Shown one piece after another: positions 8,347-13,503 of a DNA stretch of 13,503 nucleotides. The stretch lies in the NCBI GenBank assembly GCA_030838265.1, contig JAUTXA010000137.1, positions 1-13,503 on the forward strand, written 5' to 3'. The notes under the pieces were generated by a model. The model worked only from the letters and a program-made list of their open reading frames with translations, had not been told where the DNA came from and searched no databases. The position numbers and the translations under genes were made by a program. This DNA comes from Actinomycetota bacterium. GTDB taxonomy: Bacteria; Actinomycetota; Acidimicrobiia; Acidimicrobiales; BP-101. Position 1 is the stretch's first letter, and each line of letters starts with the position of its first letter.

Positions 8347-8774
8347 TCCTCGACCAGCTCGATCAGCGTTCCGAACGAGCTCTTCGGGTGCAGGAAGGCG
8401 ACGGTCGTGCCCCGGCTGCCGGTGCGGGGGTGCTCGTCGACCACCCGGGCGCCCTGGGCCTTGACGTGCTCGAGCACCTCGTCGCAACTGTCGACCCGGT
8501 AGCCGACGTGGTGGATGCCCTCGCCGTTGCGCTCCATGTACTTGGCCAGCGGCGAGGTGTCGGTGAAGGGGGTCAGGAGCTGGATGTAGGAGTCGGCCAC
8601 CTTGATGAGGGCCTCGTCCACACCATCGCTTTCGATGCGCTCGCGGTGGGCGACCGAAGCACCGAACATCTGCTGGTACCAGGCGATGGTGGCGTCGAGG
8701 TCGTGCACCGCGATGCCCACATGATCGATGTCGGTCAGCTTGGAGTCCGCGCTGTGGTCGTGGTCGGCGCCCAT
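8343..8774 (-). CDS. mce: Methylmalonyl-CoA (ethylmalonyl-CoA) epimerase
   Basis: Cytoplasmic vicinal-oxygen-chelate enzyme that interconverts (2S)- and (2R)-methylmalonyl-CoA between propionyl-CoA carboxylase and the mutase; in the ethylmalonyl-CoA pathway the same enzyme also acts on ethylmalonyl-CoA. At 143 residues the length is typical. The metal ligands are in family positions: His18 (IDHVGIAV), Gln65 (SYIQLLTP), His89 (IHHVGYRV) and Glu139 (LIELVEE), in two glyoxalase-like repeats. A short His/Asp-rich lead (GADHDHSADS) precedes the fold. The ATG at 8774 is set by a strong AAGGGAG five nt upstream, which begins inside the TAA stop of the Ccr-like gene. Downstream it overlaps the amidohydrolase by four bases. 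Its place beside a Ccr-like gene supports a role in C4/C5 dicarboxyl-CoA metabolism, an inference from context. Confidence 0.93.
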   Translation of the reverse strand: MGADHDHSADSKLTDIDHVGIAVHDLDATIAWYQQMFGASVAHRERIESDGVDEALIKVADSYIQLLTPFTDTSPLAKYMERNGEGIHHVGYRVDSCDEVLEHVKAQGARVVDEHPRTGSRGTTVAFLHPKSSFGTLIELVEE

Positions 8775-8779
8775 GACAA

Positions 8780-8786
8780 CTCCCTT
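8780..8786 (-). promoter_or_regulatory. Ribosome binding site of the epimerase gene
   Basis: AAGGGAG on the minus strand, five bases before the ATG at 8774. Its AA belongs to the TAA stop (8787-8785) of the preceding Ccr-like gene. It decides the start and shows the two genes are read from one message. Confidence 0.8.
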
Positions 8787-9951
8787 AGACGAGGTTGGCG
8801 ACGGAGGCGGGCAGGTCGGTGGCCACCCGGATGATGGGGATGCCCGTCTGGGTGTTCTCGTGCATCTCGTGGAAGGCCCGCGGCGTGTCGTCGAAGGCGT
8901 AGATCTCACTGTGGACCGTGGGCTTGAACACCGACCCGTACAGCTCGGTGGCTGCCGCGCACCCCTGCACCGTCTCGTAGTGGGTGTGGTCGATGGTGAC
9001 CTGCTTGGCCGACATCAGCGTCGAGTTGTATTCGACGACCTGGCTGAGCTGCCATCCGGCGCTGACGTTGACGCCCTCGCGAGCGGCGACAGCCAAGCCG
9101 GCCGGGAAGACGGGGCCGCGCAGCATGTCGCAGACGATGTGCATGTTCTCGCCACCGGTCAGGTCGCGCACGTGCTTGCGGAAGGCGTTCACATCATCCT
9201 TGGACGCGAAGCGGTTGAAGGCCTTCTGGTCGATGCCGGTGATGCCGAAGGGCTCGAGGGCGGCCCGGCGCTCGGCGCTGCCGGCACAGAAGTAGGCGTT
9301 GTGACCCTCGGCCGCGGCCAGCTGGAGGAAGAGCTCTCCGACGCCGCCGCCAAAGCTCATGACGTTGAGGACGGCCTGGCGCTCACGCGGCACCTTGATG
9401 CGATAGATGCCGAGCGCCCGCCGCCACATGTGGTACGCCGTCGGCGCCCGCAGGGGCAGAGCCGCCATCTCCCACAGGGTCAGCCCGCAGTCGAGGGGAG
9501 CCTGGATCAGCTGCCAATCCCCGACGACGGCCTCCTCGCCGTACCAGCCCACCGAGTCGGGCTGGTCGTAGGCCCAGATCCGCAACGGGAAGCCGTACTC
9601 GTCGGGCTCGCCGTTGCAGTGGGTGATGACGATGTCGCCGGCCTTGAACTTCGTCACCTGGTCGCCGACGGCGAGCACCTCACCCAGCGCCGAGTTGCCG
9701 GGGAACATGCGCCCGCCTCGCAGCTCGGAGATGTTGACCGTGTCGGCCGTGGCCGCGTGGTCGATGTTGTGCTCGGCCGAGAAGGCCAGGATGCGCATGT
9801 GGACGTCGGTCGGCCCGACGTCGCGCAACTCGAGGTCGTCGAGGGCGATGACGCGCGAGACGTCCATGGCCTTGGTGTCGCCGCCCACCCGCTCCTTCTC
9901 AGCGGCGACGGCTTCTGACGTGATGCTGAAAGCTCGAACTTTGCGGCCCAT
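8785..9951 (-). CDS. Crotonyl-CoA carboxylase/reductase-like MDR oxidoreductase
   Basis: Zinc-independent medium-chain dehydrogenase/reductase of 388 residues whose best resemblance is to crotonyl-CoA carboxylase/reductase (Ccr), which reductively carboxylates crotonyl-CoA to ethylmalonyl-CoA with NADPH. Ccr-like stretches: GEVLAVGDQVTKFKAGDIV (90-108), RIWAYDQPDSVGWYGEEAVV (124-143), LTLWEMAALPLRAPTAYHM (157-175), the nucleotide loop FGGGVG (200-205), FRKHVRDLTGGENMHIV (257-273) and VTIDHTHYET (318-327). It is clearly divergent: canonical RIWGYET/FET is RIWAYDQ, and the conserved EH-x-G-x-x-TF stretch is CDMLRGPVF (274-282). It is somewhat shorter than usual Ccr. The ATG at 9951 lacks a clear Shine-Dalgarno; an internal ATG (Met29) is possible. 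First gene of the minus operon, 10 nt from the epimerase. It may be a true Ccr, a reductase without carboxylation, or another acyl-CoA/quinone reductase. Confidence 0.68.
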   Translation of the reverse strand: MGRKVRAFSITSEAVAAEKERVGGDTKAMDVSRVIALDDLELRDVGPTDVHMRILAFSAEHNIDHAATADTVNISELRGGRMFPGNSALGEVLAVGDQVTKFKAGDIVITHCNGEPDEYGFPLRIWAYDQPDSVGWYGEEAVVGDWQLIQAPLDCGLTLWEMAALPLRAPTAYHMWRRALGIYRIKVPRERQAVLNVMSFGGGVGELFLQLAAAEGHNAYFCAGSAERRAALEPFGITGIDQKAFNRFASKDDVNAFRKHVRDLTGGENMHIVCDMLRGPVFPAGLAVAAREGVNVSAGWQLSQVVEYNSTLMSAKQVTIDHTHYETVQGCAAATELYGSVFKPTVHSEIYAFDDTPRAFHEMHENTQTGIPIIRVATDLPASVANLV

Positions 9952-10062
9952 GCTGCGGAAACTACTTGCCGGTAACGAGAGGGCTCCAACCCGCGGCCCG
10001 AATGGGCAGATAGCGGGGAGCGGTCCCTAAACTGACCGGCAACCACGTCTCGGAGGTCAGCA
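9952..10062. promoter_or_regulatory. Divergent promoter region, Ccr-like operon / thiolase
   Basis: These 111 nt separate two divergently read acyl-CoA genes, so they should carry the promoters of both and allow co-regulation. Seen: an 8-bp inverted pair, TTGCCGGT (9966-9973) and ACCGGCAA (10035-10042), with 61 nt between; TAAACT (10028-10033), a TANNNT-type -10 candidate for the thiolase; and GGAGG (10052-10056). No good -35 accompanies the -10 candidate, and no clear minus-strand promoter was found. Confidence 0.45.
10052..10056 (+). promoter_or_regulatory. Ribosome binding site of the thiolase gene
   Basis: GGAGG six bases before the ATG at 10063. This is an ideal Shine-Dalgarno and fixes the thiolase start. 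Confidence 0.85.
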
Positions 10063-11250
10063 ATGCCCGGTTCCGTCATCGTCGCAGGCGCCCGCACCCC
10101 CATCGGCAAGCTCGCCGGTGCGCTCAGCGGCTTCAGCGCCATGGAGCTCGGCGGCTTCGCCATCACCGCCGCCCTCGAGCGGGCCGGCCTCACCCCCGAG
10201 CAGATCGACTACGTGTTCATGGGCCAGGTGCTGCAGGCCGGGCAGGGTCAGATCACGGCCCGCCAGGCCGCCGTGAAGGCCGGCATCCCCATGACTGTCC
10301 CCGCCACCACCATCAACAAGGTGTGTTTGTCGGGCCTCAACACCATCTACCTGGCCGACCAGATGATCGCCGCCGGTGATGCCGACATCGTGGTCGCCGG
10401 CGGGATGGAGTCGATGACCAAGGCGCCGTATCTCCTGCCCGAGGCTCGGGCCGGCTACCGCATCGGCGACAAGTCGGTGGTCGACGCCATGATGTTCGAC
10501 GGGCTGTTCTGCGCCTTCGACGTGTGCGCCATGGGCGCCGGCACCGAGAAGTACACCAAGGCGGCCGGCACCATCAGCCGCGAGCAGCAGGACGCCTTCG
10601 CCGCCATCTCGCACGAGCGGGCCAGCTCGGCCATCAAGGAGGGTCGGTTCGCCGACGAGATCGTCCCGGTGAGCGTGCCCCAGCGCAAGGGCGACCCGAT
10701 CCTCGTCGAGACCGACGAGGGCGTGCGGCCCGGCACCACGGCCGAGTCTCTCGCCGGCCTGCGTCCCGCCTTCGCCGCCGACGGCACGATCACCGCCGGC
10801 AACGCCTCCCAGATCTCCGACGGTGGCGCCGCCGTCATCGTCATGTCCAAGGCCAAGGCCGAGTCACTCGGCATCACCCCCCTTGGCGAGGTCGTCAGCT
10901 ACGGCCAGGTGGCCGGCCCCGACCCGTCCCTCCTGACCCAGCCGTCGCGGGCCACGCAGCAGGCCCTCGACAAGGCCGGTAAGTCAGTCAGCGACGTGAG
11001 CCTGTTCGAGTTCAACGAGGCGTTCGCCGCCGTTGGCCTGGCGTCGATGGCCGACCTCGGCATCAGCGACGAGATCACCAACGTCAACGGTGGCGCCATC
11101 AGCCTGGGCCACCCCATCGGCATGTCGGGCACCCGCCTGGCCCTCACCCTGCTCCACGAGCTCAAGCGGCGCGGCGGGGGCCTCGGGGCGGCTGCCCTCT
11201 GCGGCGGCGGTGGCCAGGGCGACGCCATGCTGCTCCAGACGATCAGCTAG
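10063..11250 (+). CDS. Acetyl-CoA acetyltransferase (thiolase)
   Basis: Cytoplasmic thiolase of 395 residues, the usual length for biosynthetic acetoacetyl-CoA thiolases (AtoB/PhaA class). It condenses two acetyl-CoA to acetoacetyl-CoA or runs the reverse cleavage. Catalytic residues are in place: nucleophile Cys88 (NKVCLSGLNT), His350 (GGAISLGHPIGMSGTR) and Cys380 (AALCGGGGQGDAM), along with NEAFAAV and the GGMESMTKAPY motif. The common CASG around the nucleophile is CLSG here. The start is fixed by GGAGG six nt upstream. The divergent Ccr-like gene suggests that acetoacetyl-CoA made here could feed crotonyl-CoA, but the reductase and crotonase needed in between are not in the window. A degradative 3-ketoacyl-CoA thiolase cannot be excluded. 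The stop is followed 44 nt later by the AAA+ gene, with no terminator visible, so the two may be co-transcribed. Confidence 0.93.
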   Translation: MPGSVIVAGARTPIGKLAGALSGFSAMELGGFAITAALERAGLTPEQIDYVFMGQVLQAGQGQITARQAAVKAGIPMTVPATTINKVCLSGLNTIYLADQMIAAGDADIVVAGGMESMTKAPYLLPEARAGYRIGDKSVVDAMMFDGLFCAFDVCAMGAGTEKYTKAAGTISREQQDAFAAISHERASSAIKEGRFADEIVPVSVPQRKGDPILVETDEGVRPGTTAESLAGLRPAFAADGTITAGNASQISDGGAAVIVMSKAKAESLGITPLGEVVSYGQVAGPDPSLLTQPSRATQQALDKAGKSVSDVSLFEFNEAFAAVGLASMADLGISDEITNVNGGAISLGHPIGMSGTRLALTLLHELKRRGGGLGAAALCGGGGQGDAMLLQTIS

Positions 11251-11280
11251 CCGGCCGAGCCAATCACCATGACGGCGGCT

Positions 11281-11286
11281 GGGGAG
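11281..11286 (+). promoter_or_regulatory. Ribosome binding site of the tandem AAA+ gene
   Basis: GGGGAG eight bases before the GTG at 11295. It supports that GTG as start, and hence the hydrophobic N-terminal segment as part of the protein. Confidence 0.65.
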
Positions 11287-11294
11287 CTCGACCG

Positions 11295-13106
11295 GTGACG
11301 CCCTGGGTCGCCTTCATCATCGGCGCCCTCGTCGCCGCCTCCTTGATGTTCGCGGTGATGGACCGCGCCCGCGAGGGCAACCGCGAGCCCAACCTGCTGC
11401 GGTCGAAGCGGCGGGGCTCGTCAGGGTCGGACGCCACCGGACCCCTGCCGCTGCCTCCTCGTCGATCGTCGGCTGACGGCCCCCCTCCGCCCAGGGGACG
11501 GCACGGCATCGAGGTCATCAGCCCGAAGAACCTGCCCACGTTCGTCGACGTTGGCGGGATGGACGCCCTCAAGCAGGAGATGCGCGACACCGTCGGCTTG
11601 GTGCTGGCCCACGCCGACAAGGCCGAGGAGTACCGCATCAACTGGAACGGCCTCCTGCTTCACGGCCCGCCTGGCGTCGGCAAGTCCTTCTTCGCCCGGG
11701 CCTTGGCCGGCGAGCTCGGCCTCAACCTGGTGCTCCTCTCGACCGCCGACCTGGTGACGCCGATGGCGGGCGACGGGCCGGGCCGCGTGGTGGCCGCCTT
11801 CGACACTGCCCTCGCCCACCTGCCCTGCGTCCTCTTCTTCGACGAGCTCGATGCCGTCGCCGAGTCGCGCACCGACGACGCGTCCGAAGGCTCGGCCCAC
11901 GATGTCCTGGCCCAGCTCCTCCAGTCCCTCGAGCAGCACCGCGACGAGCCCCGCCTCGTCGTGGCCGCCGCCACCAACGACCTCGACTCCCTCGATGCCG
12001 CCGTGATCCGCGCCGGGCGCTTCGATCGCCACGTTCGCGTCGACCTGCCCGATCAGGATGCCCGCAAGGCCATCATCGCGACCCGTCTCACGGGGCGGCC
12101 GGTGCAGAAGGACCTCGACCTCGACGAGGTGGCGCGGCGGACCAAGGGCCGCACCCCAGCGGCCATCGCCCTGGCCTGTGAGGGCGCGGCCCTCGCTGCC
12201 TTCCGCCAGGCCATCGGGACGGGGAAGGTGGTGCGCATTTCGAACGCCCACCTCTGCGAGGCCGTCGATCACGGCGGCGGCGAGGATCGTCCCCTCGTCG
12301 AGAGCTGGTCGTGGGACCGGCTCATCCTTGACCCGTCCACCCTGGCCGAGCTGCGCGAGCTGCAGTCCCTCATCGAGGACCCGCAGCAGTCCGAGTCGAT
12401 GGGAGTCGAGCCCCCGACCGGCGTCCTTCTCGTCGGCGCGCCGGGGACGGGCAAGACCACCATCGCCAAGGTCTTGGCGGCCGAGGCGGCCTGCTCGTTC
12501 TACCCGGTGTCGGCGGCCGACATCACCAGCCGTTGGGTCGGTGAATCCGAGCGGGCCATCGCCCGCCTCTTCCGCCGGGCCCGGGCCAACGCCCCTTCGA
12601 TCGTGTTCATCGACGAGCTCGACGCCGTCGGCTCAGCGCGTGGCCAGTTGGGGACCTACGACCGCCAGCTCGATCAGCTGCTCCAGGAGATCGACGGGAT
12701 GAGCGGCACCGGTGGCGTCCTCGTCATCGGCGCTACCAACCGGCCCAATGCCATCGACCCGGCGTTGCGTCGCGGTGGGCGGCTGTCGCGCACGATCGAG
12801 ATCCCTCTCCCCGATGCCGATGGCCGCCTGGCCCTCCTGTCGCTGCTCAGCCAGCGCATGCCGCTCGAAGGCGTCGACCTCGAAGAGATCGCCCTAGAGA
12901 CCGAGGGCTTCTCGGGCGCCGACCTGAAAGCCCTGTGCCAGCAGGCCGCGCTGGAGGCCCTCGTCCGCCAGCGCCAGGCCCGCGCCGCCGGCCGCCTCCG
13001 CGAGCGCGTCGGCTCCCGACCTCACGTCAAGCCCGCCGACTTCCACCGGGCCCTGACCGTCAACCACCACGAGCCCGACGCGCCGACGAGACGCCGCCAC
13101 CGCTAG
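11295..13106 (+). CDS. Membrane-anchored tandem AAA+ ATPase (Cdc48/FtsH-like)
   Basis: Predicted 603-residue ATPase with two classical AAA modules, probably a hexameric unfoldase or remodeller at the inner face of the membrane. Residues 4-21 form one hydrophobic helix followed by a basic, Pro-rich linker (22-70), so the AAA modules should be cytosolic. Module 1: Walker A GPPGVGKS (124-131), Walker B VLFFDELD (179-186), sensor Asn228, arginine fingers in RAGRFDR (239-245). Module 2: GAPGTGKT (381-388), IVFIDELD (436-443), Asn482, and RRGGRLSR (492-499) in place of the usual RPGRFDR. Module 2 has an aromatic pore loop, WVG (414-416); module 1 has MAG (157-159) instead. No Cdc48 N-domain and no protease domain (no HEXXH) are present, so it is not FtsH. 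A C-terminal Arg-rich tail ends at the CTAG shared with recR. Substrate and partner unknown. Confidence 0.88.
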   Translation: MTPWVAFIIGALVAASLMFAVMDRAREGNREPNLLRSKRRGSSGSDATGPLPLPPRRSSADGPPPPRGRHGIEVISPKNLPTFVDVGGMDALKQEMRDTVGLVLAHADKAEEYRINWNGLLLHGPPGVGKSFFARALAGELGLNLVLLSTADLVTPMAGDGPGRVVAAFDTALAHLPCVLFFDELDAVAESRTDDASEGSAHDVLAQLLQSLEQHRDEPRLVVAAATNDLDSLDAAVIRAGRFDRHVRVDLPDQDARKAIIATRLTGRPVQKDLDLDEVARRTKGRTPAAIALACEGAALAAFRQAIGTGKVVRISNAHLCEAVDHGGGEDRPLVESWSWDRLILDPSTLAELRELQSLIEDPQQSESMGVEPPTGVLLVGAPGTGKTTIAKVLAAEAACSFYPVSAADITSRWVGESERAIARLFRRARANAPSIVFIDELDAVGSARGQLGTYDRQLDQLLQEIDGMSGTGGVLVIGATNRPNAIDPALRRGGRLSRTIEIPLPDADGRLALLSLLSQRMPLEGVDLEEIALETEGFSGADLKALCQQAALEALVRQRQARAAGRLRERVGSRPHVKPADFHRALTVNHHEPDAPTRRRHR

Positions 13107-13503
13107 CCCTCGACGGTGCGGCGGCCCTCGAGGGCCCGTCCCAGGGTGAGCTCGTCGGCGTACTCGAGGTCGCCCCCGACGGGGAGGCCGCTGGCGATGC
13201 GCGTGACCTTGACGCCGAGGGGCTTGAGCAGCCGGGCCAGGTACATGGCGGTGGCCTCGCCCTCGATGTTGGGGTTGGTGCAAAGGATGACCTCGGTGAT
13301 GCCCTCGGCCTCGATCCTGGCCAGCAGCTCCTTGACCTTGAGCTGCTCGGGCCCGATGCCCTCGATGGGCGAGATGGCGCCCTGGAGCACGTGGTAGCGC
13401 CCGGTGAACTCGTGGGTGCGCTCGACCGCGACGATGTCGCGCGGCTCCTCGACGACACAGAGGCTGGTGGCGTCGCGGCGATCGTCGAGGCAGTAGCCAC
13501 AGA
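13103..13503 (-). CDS. recR: Recombination protein RecR (C-terminal part, 5' end beyond window)
   Basis: The visible 132 residues are the C-terminal two thirds of RecR, which with RecF/RecO loads RecA at gaps and clamps DNA as a ring. Seen: a CGYC at the window edge, the second half of the four-Cys zinc finger, followed by DDRRDATSLCVVEEPRD, then HVLQGAISPIEGIGPEQL, and the Toprim segment EVILCTNPNIEGEATAMYLA with PVGGDLEYADELTLGRALEGR near the end. The N-terminal helix-hairpin-helix and first zinc Cys pair lie to the right of 13503. An internal ATG at 13390 is not the start, because homology continues through it. The stop (13105-13103) lies in the CTAG that also ends the AAA+ gene. In many bacteria recR follows dnaX and a YbaB-family gene; these could be to the right. 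Confidence 0.95.
   Translation of the reverse strand, partial: CGYCLDDRRDATSLCVVEEPRDIVAVERTHEFTGRYHVLQGAISPIEGIGPEQLKVKELLARIEAEGITEVILCTNPNIEGEATAMYLARLLKPLGVKVTRIASGLPVGGDLEYADELTLGRALEGRRTVEG

Noticed and set aside
8347..8487. Upstream start of the amidohydrolase at 8487
   Set aside because: This stretch is out-of-frame epimerase sequence with no amidohydrolase features, so it cannot restore the missing N-terminal domain.
11251..11294. Terminator between thiolase and AAA+ gene
   Set aside because: No stable hairpin followed by a T-run is visible in these 44 nt.

Overview
This is a gene-dense, high-GC stretch (roughly 70% by eye) with strongly G/C-biased codons and frequent GTG starts. 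Gene content and style suggest an actinobacterium. The MarP-type protease, stand-alone flap exonuclease, crotonyl-CoA carboxylase/reductase-like enzyme and methylmalonyl-CoA epimerase together would fit a deep-branching lineage such as Acidimicrobiia, but that placement is an inference. I see no rRNA, tRNA, CRISPR array or intact mobile element, and no gene-free gap longer than about 155 bases.

Layout from left to right. A propionyl-CoA-carboxylase-type beta subunit (minus, 21-1571) is divergent from leucyl/phenylalanyl-tRNA-protein transferase (plus, 1726-2412). The gap between them holds a 49-nt nested inverted repeat. The transferase gene ends tail-to-tail, with an 11-nt overlap, against a 5'-3' exonuclease/flap-endonuclease gene (minus, 2402-3301). 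From 9951 down to 3353 runs a tightly packed minus-strand series: crotonyl-CoA carboxylase/reductase-like protein, methylmalonyl-CoA epimerase, a short YtcJ-like amidohydrolase, a membrane-anchored M16 metallopeptidase, a DUF1028 protein and a CvpA/MarP-type membrane serine protease. Junctions are 10-nt gaps or 1-4-nt stop/start overlaps, so this is very probably one operon; the exonuclease follows 51 nt later and may belong to it. A 111-nt divergent gap separates the series from a plus-strand thiolase (10063-11250) and a membrane-anchored tandem AAA+ ATPase (11295-13106). The ATPase gene ends tail-to-tail with recR (minus, 13103 to the window edge), and both stop codons lie in one CTAG.

Functionally there are two themes. 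Thiolase, Ccr-like reductase, epimerase and the carboxylase beta subunit all handle short-chain acyl-CoAs and are pieces of ethylmalonyl-CoA or propionyl/methylmalonyl-CoA metabolism; the mutases and the carboxylase alpha subunit are not in view. Downstream of the epimerase the same operon changes to hydrolase and envelope-proteolysis genes (amidohydrolase, M16, DUF1028, MarP). The least familiar parts are the M16 protein with a CPAC-containing module and a two-helix membrane tail, the amidohydrolase that lacks its usual N-terminal domain, the altered Ccr-like active site, and the N-terminally anchored double-AAA+ ATPase.
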